A DNA stretch of 34,742 nucleotides from Alphaproteobacteria bacterium (GTDB taxonomy: Bacteria > Pseudomonadota > Alphaproteobacteria > RF32 > CAG-239). Both the position numbers and the translations under genes were made by a program. Below, in pieces: positions 24,754 to 31,445 of the stretch. Positions within the stretch are counted from its first letter, which is position 1, and every line of letters begins with the position of its first letter. The DNA is taken from NCBI GenBank assembly GCA_020025875.1, contig JAHHRI010000011.1:1-34742 (forward strand), written 5' to 3'. The notes beneath the pieces were generated by a model. The model was not told the DNA's origin, made no database searches, and was given only the letters and a program-made list of their open reading frames with translations.

Positions 24754-25935
24754 TTAGAGTTTAATCAACTCGCGTACCCGTTCTTTCAACTGTTCCAAAA
24801 GGTCTGCTTTGGGCGTATACTTTCCTTCAAACGGAGCCACCGTCTGCCAGCCGAGATCTTCGTAGACCTGTTGAATTTGTTTGACCACCCCCGGTTTCCA
24901 CCCGTAAGAACCGAAAGCAAGCGCTTTTTTGCCGCGCGGCGCCAAACCTTTCATATAGGTCACAAACCCCGCCACTCTCGGAAACAACTGGTTGTTTAAG
25001 GTTGGGTTGCCGATGCAGACATAAGCCGCATCCAGAAAATCGACCATCACTTCGGAAACATTTTCCACTGCCAAACAATGTTTGGTAACCGGAATGCCGG
25101 CGTCCTGAAATTCTGCCATAACCGTTTCTGCCATTTTGGCAGTTGCCCCCCACATAGAATCGTAAACAATCACGGCCTTGCCTTCGTTTTTGCCCGATGC
25201 CCATTTGGCATAAAGACCGAGGATTGTGTCGACTTCATCTTTGCCTGCCCAGATACAGCCGTGCGAAGGAGCTATCATCTCAATATCCAAGCCGAGTGTG
25301 CCTGCCGTATTCAATGCCTTTTCAGCCTGCATACCGTAGGGAAACAAAATATTGGCATAATAACTTTTGGCTTCATTGACAACCAGATCAAGCCGCTGTT
25401 CCTTAACAAACAACCCGTCGGAAGCCAGATGTTGTCCGAAACCATCGTTGGACAACAACAGTTTTTCTTCCTTAACATAGGTCATCATCGAATCCGGCCA
25501 ATGCAGCATCGGGGTGGTCATAAAAGTCAGATGACGTTTGCCGATGCAAACACTTTCGCCCGTTGTTACCAACTTATAGTTCCAGCCGGTTGTATCAAAA
25601 TGAGCTTCCAGCGCCATTTTGCCGGCATTGTCGGTGATAATCGTCGCTTGCGGCGCCAATTTCATAATTTCCGGAATATTGCCGGAATGATCCATTTCCA
25701 CATGATTGACAACGATATAGCTGATTTGGGAAAAATCAACGATACTCTTTACCCGACTGATCATTTCCTGCGACATACAGTTTTTGACGCCGTCAACAAG
25801 CGTGATCTTCTCGTCCATGATCAGATAAGAATTGTAAGTTGAACCGTGCGGAGTGGCATAGCCGTGAAATTCTCTCAAATTCCAATCTTTTACGCCAACC
25901 CAGTAAATATCTTTCTTAATTTCTTTCGCTTGCAT
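24754..25935 (-). CDS. fprA: Flavodiiron protein (A-type), oxygen/NO reductase
   Basis: 393 residues from the ATG at 25935, which has AAGGA 8 nt upstream; an in-frame ATG 48 nt earlier lacks one. The metallo-beta-lactamase-like domain holds the diiron ligands His78, Glu80 and Asp82 (H-x-E-x-D-H), His145 (H-W-P-D), Asp164 and His225 (P-S-H-G). The flavodoxin domain begins near residue 255 (V-I-V-Y-D-S-M-W-G-A-T) and binds FMN. No rubredoxin domain is fused, so it is the two-domain class A. Such proteins reduce O2 to water, or NO to N2O, in anaerobes, fed by rubredoxin or a similar donor. It is divergent from perR-rbr, which fits an oxygen-defence locus. Confidence 0.96.
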   Translation of the reverse strand: MQAKEIKKDIYWVGVKDWNLREFHGYATPHGSTYNSYLIMDEKITLVDGVKNCMSQEMISRVKSIVDFSQISYIVVNHVEMDHSGNIPEIMKLAPQATIITDNAGKMALEAHFDTTGWNYKLVTTGESVCIGKRHLTFMTTPMLHWPDSMMTYVKEEKLLLSNDGFGQHLASDGLFVKEQRLDLVVNEAKSYYANILFPYGMQAEKALNTAGTLGLDIEMIAPSHGCIWAGKDEVDTILGLYAKWASGKNEGKAVIVYDSMWGATAKMAETVMAEFQDAGIPVTKHCLAVENVSEVMVDFLDAAYVCIGNPTLNNQLFPRVAGFVTYMKGLAPRGKKALAFGSYGWKPGVVKQIQQVYEDLGWQTVAPFEGKYTPKADLLEQLKERVRELIKL

Positions 25936-25972
25936 TTTTTTGTCCTTATATATATTGTTTTTGTTAATGACT

Positions 25973-26001
25973 AAAATAAGCATATAAATTTAAGTTGACA
26001 A
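25973..26001 (-). promoter_or_regulatory. Candidate fprA promoter
   Basis: Minus strand TTGTCA (5/6) and TATTTT (4/6) are 17 nt apart. The -35 shares five bases with the -35 of the divergent perR promoter in the palindrome GTTGACAAC, so the two RNA polymerase sites should interfere. Confidence 0.5.
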
Positions 26002-26023
26002 CCCGTTTTTTGGGAGTTATTAA
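25995..26023 (+). promoter_or_regulatory. Candidate perR-rbr promoter
   Basis: A perfect TTGACA (25995-26000) and TATTAA (4/6, 26018-26023) are 17 nt apart. The predicted start point near 26030 falls on the left edge of the Per/Fur-like box. Confidence 0.65.
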
Positions 26024-26024
26024 C

Positions 26025-26044
26025 AAAAATAGTAATCATTATCA
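26025..26044. promoter_or_regulatory. Per/Fur-box-like operator
   Basis: Positions 26030-26044 match the Per box TTATAAT-N-ATTATAA at 11 of 14 defined bases. The 19-mer 26025-26043 matches the Fur consensus at 15 of 19, with the right half AATCATTATC perfect. It covers the predicted perR start point, so binding would block perR-rbr transcription (autorepression). Its centre is about 35 bp from the fprA -35. Confidence 0.7.
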
Positions 26045-26059
26045 TTTATGGAGCGGTAA

Positions 26060-26440
26060 ATGAAATATTCCAGACAAAGAGAACTGATCTTAAAAACTCT
26101 GAAAGAAAACGCCATCCACCCGACGGCCGAGCAGCTTTGCGAGCTGATCCGTCGAGAGGAACCTACCGTTAGTCTGGCAACCGTTTACCGTAACCTCAAT
26201 CTTTTGTCGGAAAACGGAATGATTAAAAAAATTGAAGGTCTGGACGGTATGGCTCATTTTGATCACCAGACACATGATCATTACCATTTTATCTGCACAA
26301 AATGCAATAGGGTGTTTGATATTCCCTATGACATTACGCCCGATCTGGCCAAAGACGTTGAAAACCGGACAGGGCTAACGGTGGTTGCTTACGATATTTC
26401 ATTCCGAGGAATATGTAAGCACTGCCAAAAATTCAACTAA
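26060..26440 (+). CDS. perR: Fur-family peroxide-type repressor, PerR-like
   Basis: 126 residues. The N-terminal winged helix (T-V-S-L-A-T-V-Y-R-N-L recognition helix, 36-46) is followed by the dimerisation domain. The structural zinc site is Cys79, 82, 119 and 122. The regulatory metal ligands match Bacillus PerR in spacing: His20, Asp68, His74, His76 and Asp87 (PerR His37, Asp85, His91, His93 and Asp104). The Asp68 is the PerR-type residue that separates it from Fur. Peroxide would oxidise the His of the iron site and release DNA. The operator just upstream and the downstream rubrerythrin gene support this role. The ATG at 26060 has a GGAGCGG site. Fur itself is the alternative. Confidence 0.9.
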   Translation: MKYSRQRELILKTLKENAIHPTAEQLCELIRREEPTVSLATVYRNLNLLSENGMIKKIEGLDGMAHFDHQTHDHYHFICTKCNRVFDIPYDITPDLAKDVENRTGLTVVAYDISFRGICKHCQKFN

Positions 26441-26459
26441 TATTTTAAGGAGTTATACT

Positions 26460-26999
26460 ATGGAACTGAAAGGTTCAAAAACTGAAAAAAACCTGATGGA
26501 TGCCTTTGCCGGCGAATCTCAGGCACGTAACAAATATACCTACTATGCCTCAAAAGCCAAAAAAGAAGGCTACAACATCATTGCCGAAAAGTTTGAACAA
26601 ACGGCAAACAATGAAAAAGAACACGCCAAAATTTGGTTTAAGTTGCTGCACGGCGGCGAAGTTCCCTCCACCGTTGAAAATTTGAAAGATGCCGCTGCCG
26701 GCGAAAACTATGAATGGACCGATATGTACGACCGCATGGCCAAAGAAGCGGACGAAGAAGGCTTTACCAAAATTGCTTTCCTGTTCAGATCTGTCGGTGC
26801 CATCGAAAAAGGACACGAAGAAAGATACAATGCTTTGCTGAAATCTTTGGTAGAAGGCAAAATTTTCAACCGTCCGACAAAAGTGATTTGGGAATGCGGC
26901 AACTGCGGACATCGGATCGAAAGCCCGACGGCTCCTGAAAAATGTCCGGTATGTGATCATCCGCAGGCTTACTTCTTTGAACTGCAAGAAGAATTTTAA
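26460..26999 (+). CDS. rbr: Rubrerythrin
   Basis: 179 residues from the ATG at 26460, with AAGGAG 8 nt upstream; the frame runs upstream into perR in another phase. The ferritin-like four-helix domain has the diiron ligands around Glu19, E-K-E-H (53-56) and E116-K-G-H119. A C-terminal rubredoxin-like domain has Cys146, 149, 162 and 165 (C-G-N-C and C-P-V-C). Rubrerythrin reduces hydrogen peroxide to water with electrons from rubredoxin or NADH-linked donors. It is 19 nt downstream of perR, so both are likely one transcript closed by the strong terminator beyond. Confidence 0.97.
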   Translation: MELKGSKTEKNLMDAFAGESQARNKYTYYASKAKKEGYNIIAEKFEQTANNEKEHAKIWFKLLHGGEVPSTVENLKDAAAGENYEWTDMYDRMAKEADEEGFTKIAFLFRSVGAIEKGHEERYNALLKSLVEGKIFNRPTKVIWECGNCGHRIESPTAPEKCPVCDHPQAYFFELQEEF

Positions 27000-27022
27000 G
27001 TCTTTTTTTCCTTTTCGGGAGC

Positions 27023-27058
27023 AAAAAATCCGTCTGCCGCGCAGGCGGATTTTTTTTG
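27023..27058 (+). terminator. Intrinsic terminator of perR-rbr
   Basis: An 11-bp stem (27027-27037 with 27041-27051, one T-G pair) with a 3-nt loop is followed by seven or more T. It lies 24 nt past the rbr stop. Confidence 0.92.
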
Positions 27059-27171
27059 TTCTTAATATCTATTTTAACCCTTTAGCTTTACAAATAAATA
27101 TGATATAAATTCAGACATTCGGTCATTGAAACATTTTTTACGCACAAATTGATAAGCAACTGACAATCCTG

Positions 27172-27200
27172 TTGTTTTCTGCAAAATCATGTTTTATAAT
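27172..27200 (+). promoter_or_regulatory. Candidate promoter of the lipid A operon
   Basis: A perfect TATAAT (27195-27200) has TTGTTT (3/6) 17 nt upstream at 27172-27177. It lies 32 nt before the ATG at 27232, in the gap after the rbr terminator. Confidence 0.55.
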
Positions 27201-27231
27201 TTGAGCATACATTAAACGGAGGGGAAGCAAA

Positions 27232-27996
27232 ATGAAAATTTGGTTGAAAAAATTAAAAAATTTTTTCAAAGCTGTCAGTAAACATCCGCGTTTCATCAAC
27301 ATACTCAGCTTCATTATGTATCATTATTCTCGTTGGGTCGGCAACACCACCAAATGGGATATTTTCGGCGTTAATCAATTCTATCAGACATGGAATCAGG
27401 AAAAAGCCGTTATTTTGGTCATCTGGCACGGGCGGGCCATGATGATTCCTTATTTTTGGAACCGGCAACATCCTTTAAAGGCTTTGGTTTCTCTGCATAA
27501 AGACGGCAGAATTATTGCCGGTTTTCTCGAAAAATACGGTTTTAAGACAATCGGCGGATCTTCCTCCAACGGCGCCAATTCGGCAGCACTGGCTTTGCTT
27601 CACTCGCTGCGGGACAATACCGCCGTCGCCATTATCCCCGACGGTCCCAGAGGTCCACGCATGAAAATGAGCATCAGCCCCCTTTATTTTGCCCGCAAAT
27701 CGGGAAAGCCGATCTTTGGGGCAACCTACAGCATAGAACATTCGCTGACCGCCAAAAGCTGGGACGCCATGCTGCTGCCGCCACCTTTTTGTCGCGGTAT
27801 TCTGCATGTAACCAAACCCTATTACATTCCTGCCGATGCCACTGATGAAGATTTGGAAAAATATCGTCAGGAAATTGAAGATGATATGAACACTCTTACT
27901 TATAAAGCCGATCGGCGTTTCGGTCTGCCGAAAATTGAACCGGGCATTTGCGCCAAATCAAAAAAATATCCCACGAAGGAGGAAACAAATAAATAA
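27232..27996 (+). CDS. DUF374 lysophospholipid acyltransferase-like protein
   Basis: 254 residues. The acyltransferase fold of the DUF374/LpxL-like group is shown by W65-H-G-R68 (the catalytic-His motif region) and I-I-P-D137-G-P-R-G-P-R143, a block typical of DUF374. A hydrophobic helix near 23-36 may anchor it. The ribosome site GGAGG lies about 8 nt upstream. Its stop shares one base with the waaA ATG (TAATG), and lpxK follows, so it sits in a lipid A/Kdo operon. It probably acylates a lipid A or phospholipid precursor; the exact substrate is unknown and it is not a clear LpxL/LpxM. Confidence 0.9.
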   Translation: MKIWLKKLKNFFKAVSKHPRFINILSFIMYHYSRWVGNTTKWDIFGVNQFYQTWNQEKAVILVIWHGRAMMIPYFWNRQHPLKALVSLHKDGRIIAGFLEKYGFKTIGGSSSNGANSAALALLHSLRDNTAVAIIPDGPRGPRMKMSISPLYFARKSGKPIFGATYSIEHSLTAKSWDAMLLPPPFCRGILHVTKPYYIPADATDEDLEKYRQEIEDDMNTLTYKADRRFGLPKIEPGICAKSKKYPTKEETNK

Positions 27997-29264
27997 TGTT
28001 TATCAATCTTTACAATATCTTGATCCGTTTGTTGTATCCGCTGGCCATTCGCCCTTACATCAATAAAAGAAAAGAACAAGGCAAAGAAGATGTAAAACGT
28101 TTCAACGAAAGAATCGGCAAGCCCAACCTCCCCCGTCCCGAAGGACAATTATTTTGGATGCACGGCGCTTCGGTGGGAGAATCGTTATCCATGCTCCCTT
28201 TGATAGACAAGCTGCTCCGCACCTATCCTCAAGCTTATGTGATGGTCACAACGGGAACTACCACTTCGGCAGAACTGATGGGCAAGCGGTTGCCCGAAAG
28301 AGCTTTCCATCAATATATCCCCATCGACAACCCCAAGTTTACCCGACGCTTTGTCAAATATTGGCACCCCGAAGCGGTGTTGTGGTTTGAATCGGATTTG
28401 TGGCCGGCCATGCTTTCTGCCGTCAAACGCAAAAATATTCCGCTGATCTTAATGAACGGCAGAATTTCCAACCGATCTTTTAAACGTTGGCAGCAGTTTG
28501 ACTTTATTTGTAAAGAACTTTTGTCTTGCTTCTCCTATTGCTTGGGGCAATCGGACGAAGACGCTCATCGTTTGAAAGTGCTGGGCGCCAAAAAAGCCGA
28601 ATGTTTGGGTAATCTGAAATATGCGGGACTGCCGCTGCCCGTCGACGAAGAAAAGAAAAAGCAGCTCTTGTCCGAAATCGGCGGAAGAACCATATGGCTG
28701 GCAAGCTCCACTCATGATGACGAAGAAATGAAAATTGCCCGCTTCCACGGCGAGATAAAAAAAGAGTTTCCGGATTTGTTGCTGATTATTGCTCCGCGAC
28801 ACCCCAACCGAGGCGAAGAAATTCAACGACAGATCCGTGAGCAATTACAGCTCAATGTTGCCTTGCGTTCAGCCAATGAGCCCATCGGCTCAAAAACAGA
28901 TATTTATATCGCCAACACCATCGGAGAAATGGGGCTTTGGTACAGCATTTGTCCGCTGGTGTTTATCGGCGGCTCTCTCATTCCGCACGGCGGGCAAAAC
29001 TTTATGGAACCTTCTCGTTGTCACGATGCGGTGATTGTCGGTCCTTATATGCACAACTTTACCGATGCCATGAATCGCGCCTTGAAAGCAGATGCCGTCA
29101 CTCAAGTCAACAATGTGATGGAACTGTCCAACCAAGTTGGTCTGATGCTCGAAAACAACCAGCTGCTGAAAGAAAAACAACAAAAAGCTTACGATTGGGC
29201 CATGTCGGAATCGGAAATTCTTGATAAAATTATGGAAAAAATCAAGGAATATATCCAACGATGA
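27996..29264 (+). CDS. waaA: 3-deoxy-D-manno-octulosonic-acid transferase (KdtA)
   Basis: 422 residues, glycosyltransferase family 30. A membrane-anchoring N-terminal segment (about 5-20) is followed by the N-domain with the catalytic Glu62 in H-G-A-S-V-G-E-S. The C-domain has A-S-S-T-H-D-D-E-E, I-A-P-R-H-P-N-R-G, and G-G-Q-N-F-M-E-P, which binds CMP-Kdo. The enzyme attaches Kdo to lipid IVA at the inner membrane. It overlaps DUF374 by 1 nt and lpxK by 4 nt. Whether it adds one or two Kdo residues cannot be read from sequence. The presence of waaA and lpxK means the cell makes LPS. Confidence 0.98.
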   Translation: MFINLYNILIRLLYPLAIRPYINKRKEQGKEDVKRFNERIGKPNLPRPEGQLFWMHGASVGESLSMLPLIDKLLRTYPQAYVMVTTGTTTSAELMGKRLPERAFHQYIPIDNPKFTRRFVKYWHPEAVLWFESDLWPAMLSAVKRKNIPLILMNGRISNRSFKRWQQFDFICKELLSCFSYCLGQSDEDAHRLKVLGAKKAECLGNLKYAGLPLPVDEEKKKQLLSEIGGRTIWLASSTHDDEEMKIARFHGEIKKEFPDLLLIIAPRHPNRGEEIQRQIREQLQLNVALRSANEPIGSKTDIYIANTIGEMGLWYSICPLVFIGGSLIPHGGQNFMEPSRCHDAVIVGPYMHNFTDAMNRALKADAVTQVNNVMELSNQVGLMLENNQLLKEKQQKAYDWAMSESEILDKIMEKIKEYIQR

Positions 29265-30250
29265 AAACCCCCGATCACTGGCAAAACAAAGGATTTTATG
29301 CAAAAATGCTGTTGCCGGCGGGTATGCTTTATGCGGCAGCCACGGCACTCCGTTGCAAAATCAAACAGCCTCAAAAAGTGTCTGTTCCCGTTATCTGTAT
29401 CGGCAATCTTACCGCCGGCGGCACCGGCAAAACGCCGACGGCAACAGCCATTGCTGACTTGCTGAAACAAGACAAATACAAACCGGCATTTGTTTCCCGC
29501 GGGTATGGCGGCAAACTTTGCGGGGTGATGGTCAATGTGCGGCAGCATACGGCTCAAGAGGTCGGTGACGAGCCGCTGTTGCTGGCAAGGGAAGCTCCCG
29601 TCAGCATCAATCCGAACCGTTTTTTGGCAGCGCAAAAAGCAATCGAAAACGGGGCAGACATTCTGATTATGGACGACGGTTTTCAAAACCCCGGATTATA
29701 TAAAGACTTGAGTTTTCTCATTTTTGACGGCTCTGTCGGAATCGGCAACGGTTGGCCTGTGCCTGCCGGACCTTTGCGGGAAAACTTTATCAATGGTATC
29801 AAAAGAGCTCAAGCGGCGGTCATTATCGGAGAAGATCGCCACCGATTGGCTGACAAATTGCATGGTTTACCTTTGTTTGGGGCAAAAATTGTCTCCGAAC
29901 TGCCGCCGTATTCCTTTGACCGAGTTGTCGCCTTTGCCGGTATCGGACGTCCGGAAAAATTTTACGACTCTTTACGTCAACACGGTCTGGAGCCGATAAA
30001 AACAATCAATTTTCCCGATCATCATTTTTACAGCCAACAAGAATTGACCGAGCTTTTGCAGCTGGCACAGGCGGAAAATGCAAAAATCATTACCACCGCA
30101 AAAGACTTTGTGAAGATTCCCCCTCAGATGCAACCGCTTTTCCATGTGCTGGAAATAAAAATAAAATGGGATAATGAGCAGGCGTTGCGGCAGTTCATTT
30201 ATGACCACCTGCCTCAGCTGTCTATCAAAGAGCGGCAGACGCAGCTTTGA
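29261..30250 (+). CDS. lpxK: Tetraacyldisaccharide 4'-kinase
   Basis: 329 residues. Phosphorylates the 4'-position of the lipid A disaccharide to give lipid IVA, the acceptor for WaaA. The Walker A motif GGTGKT is at 53-58, preceded by G-N-L-T-A, and D-D-G-F-Q is at 138-142. Residues S-R-G-Y-G-G at 79-84 and K-D-F-V-K near the C-terminus are also typical. An N-terminal hydrophobic segment fits its membrane association. It overlaps waaA by 4 nt (ATGA). The biosynthetic order is LpxK then WaaA, although the genes lie in the reverse order. No clear terminator follows. Confidence 0.97.
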   Translation: MKTPDHWQNKGFYAKMLLPAGMLYAAATALRCKIKQPQKVSVPVICIGNLTAGGTGKTPTATAIADLLKQDKYKPAFVSRGYGGKLCGVMVNVRQHTAQEVGDEPLLLAREAPVSINPNRFLAAQKAIENGADILIMDDGFQNPGLYKDLSFLIFDGSVGIGNGWPVPAGPLRENFINGIKRAQAAVIIGEDRHRLADKLHGLPLFGAKIVSELPPYSFDRVVAFAGIGRPEKFYDSLRQHGLEPIKTINFPDHHFYSQQELTELLQLAQAENAKIITTAKDFVKIPPQMQPLFHVLEIKIKWDNEQALRQFIYDHLPQLSIKERQTQL

Positions 30251-30668
30251 GCTATGGATTATTTAAAGCGGAGATAAGCAACAAATATGCGGCAAAACAG
30301 GTTTGAGTTTGTCAGCATTGTGTTTTTGATGATAAGCAGATACTTTATCTATCGATCGCTATGATAATTAGGCTTCGCCCAGCTGATGCCGCTTTCTTCT
30401 TTTATCGTCAAACATCTGCAACAGGCAGGGGAATTGAGAGCCACTCAAGGGAAAGAAAAAATTGCTACGGACAAATTCACTTGCCGACTTTCTTAAGAAA
30501 TTGCCTCCCAATGCCCTCCCCTTGACGTTGCGGCAGTCGGTCAGCCTAAACAACAAAACCGCTTTTGCCGACGTTGGCTTCGGCTTATCTTGCTTGTCCT
30601 GCCGACAATCCTGTCAATCCATAAACAAAATACTTTTTGAGAACGATATTTTCACCTAGACGACTAAT
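30251..30668. other. Interval after lpxK without a supported gene
   Basis: About 420 bases. A minus-strand open frame of 62 codons (30368-30556) has no ribosome site, no promoter at a good distance and no terminator; its product is rich in F, R and S and is not recognised. A TTGACA on the minus strand at 30612-30617 has no -10 partner. I see no RNA gene signature. Confidence 0.5.
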
Positions 30669-30705
30669 AAAAAAATACCGATAATCGCTTGGATTATCGG
30701 TATTT
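30669..30705 (-). terminator. Strong intrinsic terminator of the 50-residue gene
   Basis: A perfect 14-bp stem (30673-30686 with 30692-30705) with a 5-nt loop ends on the minus strand in a T-tract (complement of the A-run 30669-30675). It lies 28 nt past the stop of the small gene at 30734 and is good evidence that it is transcribed. Confidence 0.92.
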
Positions 30706-30733
30706 GAAACAAAATTGGCAATTTATGTGCCGC

Positions 30734-30886
30734 TTATTTGCCGCTTTGGTCAGTTGTCGCATTCCATTCTTTCAGCTTTTGCTGAACTTTTTTATCAAGG
30801 ATCCGATACTGATCGGGGGAAATAACTCCCGCAAACAAATCTTCACGCAACACTTCTCGCTGCTTCATCAGTTGTTTTTTGTACAT
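30734..30886 (-). CDS. Short protein with a SHOCT-like motif
   Basis: 50 residues, starting at the ATG at 30886 and ending TAA at 30734-30736. The core L-R-E-D-L-F-A-G-V-I-S-P-D-Q-Y-R-I-L-D-K-K resembles the SHOCT pattern (L-x-x-L-x-x-x-G-x-I-[ST]-x-x-[EQ]-[FY]), a short helical domain common at the C-termini of larger proteins but also found alone. An in-frame stop lies five codons upstream of the ATG, so it is not the tail of a longer gene here. A weak promoter (TTTAAA at 30928-30933, 16 nt, TATTAT at 30906-30911) and a strong terminator flank it. No good ribosome site is seen; translation may be near-leaderless. It is remote from any related gene. Confidence 0.6.
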   Translation of the reverse strand: MYKKQLMKQREVLREDLFAGVISPDQYRILDKKVQQKLKEWNATTDQSGK

Positions 30887-30957
30887 AGATTTAAGGTATT
30901 AAATAATAATATATGAAAAAACTCGGCTTTAAAAAAGCACGGTTCATTTTTTTTGGT

Positions 30958-30990
30958 AAAAAACTCCGCTGTTTCACAACAGTAGAGTTT
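30958..30990 (-). terminator. Minus-strand hairpin with T-tract
   Basis: AAACTC (30961-30966) pairs with GAGTTT (30985-30990), and CTGTT (30969-30973) with AACAG (30978-30982) around a 4-nt loop, with a 2x2 internal loop. On the minus strand six T end the structure. No gene lies upstream of it on that strand up to the gyrA terminator at 31397-31429, so it implies a short unannotated transcript. Confidence 0.6.
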
Positions 30991-31034
30991 AGATGCCCCT
31001 CTTTATTTTTGGCGCAGAAAAAGGAGCGCTTATT
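30958..31034 (-). ncRNA. Candidate small RNA of about 75 nt
   Basis: Upstream of the hairpin terminator lies a weak minus-strand promoter (TTGTCG at 31070-31065, 18 nt, TAAAAC at 31046-31041), which would start a transcript near 31034. The first part could form a small stem GCGC/GCGC (31029-31026 with 31015-31012) exposing a UCCUUUUU loop, which is complementary to ribosome-binding sites. That loop is reminiscent of anti-Shine-Dalgarno small RNAs in alphaproteobacteria. No coding frame is present. Both promoter and first stem are weak, so this remains a prediction based mainly on the orphan terminator. Confidence 0.3.
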
Positions 31035-31396
31035 TATAGTGTTTTATCATGCTCTATTGTAAAGCGACAAGTCTGTTTTAGGCCCTGTGCGCTTTGCTGC
31101 CGATTTTTAATTTTTATGAGAAATGCTACCTTTTGTTCATTTGAAACATTTTAGCAACATTGTTTTGAATCAATCTTTTGCCTAGTGGAAAAGATAACCA
31201 AAACTTTATCTCTCTTTTTAAAACAGCCACTTAAAGAACATTGTCATTTTTATCTGACGATGGATAGTAATTTATTAAATAATCATTTTGCGTTTCGGTT
31301 TATAACATCAAAAAAAAATAACTGCAACAAAAACATTTTGTTCTTTTGATAATCTTTTGCACCTTGCTCAAAAATTGTTTAACCAACCTCCCCAAC
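31035..31396. other. AT-rich interval without a supported gene
   Basis: About 360 bases, visibly richer in A+T than the genes around it. No open frame over about 30 codons with a ribosome site is present on either strand. I see no tRNA-like or riboswitch-like pattern. Confidence 0.5.
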
Positions 31397-31429
31397 AAAA
31401 AACCGGAGCTGAACAACTCCGGTTTTTTT
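31397..31429. terminator. Terminator of gyrA, bidirectional in form
   Basis: CCGGAG (31403-31408) pairs with CTCCGG (31417-31422), extended by A6/T6 (31397-31402 with 31423-31428). On the minus strand the stem ends in six T; it lies 17 nt past the gyrA stop. A T-tract also follows on the plus strand. Confidence 0.88.
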
Positions 31430-31445
31430 ATTGATGACAATATGT

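Noticed and set aside
25078..25842. Plus-strand open frame of 254 codons within fprA
   Set aside because: Antisense to the flavodiiron gene, whose diiron ligands and flavodoxin motif are intact. No promoter or ribosome site supports the plus frame.
30368..30556. A 62-codon minus-strand frame after lpxK
   Set aside because: No ribosome site, promoter or terminator, and no recognisable motif. I considered a transposase remnant but saw no DDE or inverted-repeat evidence.
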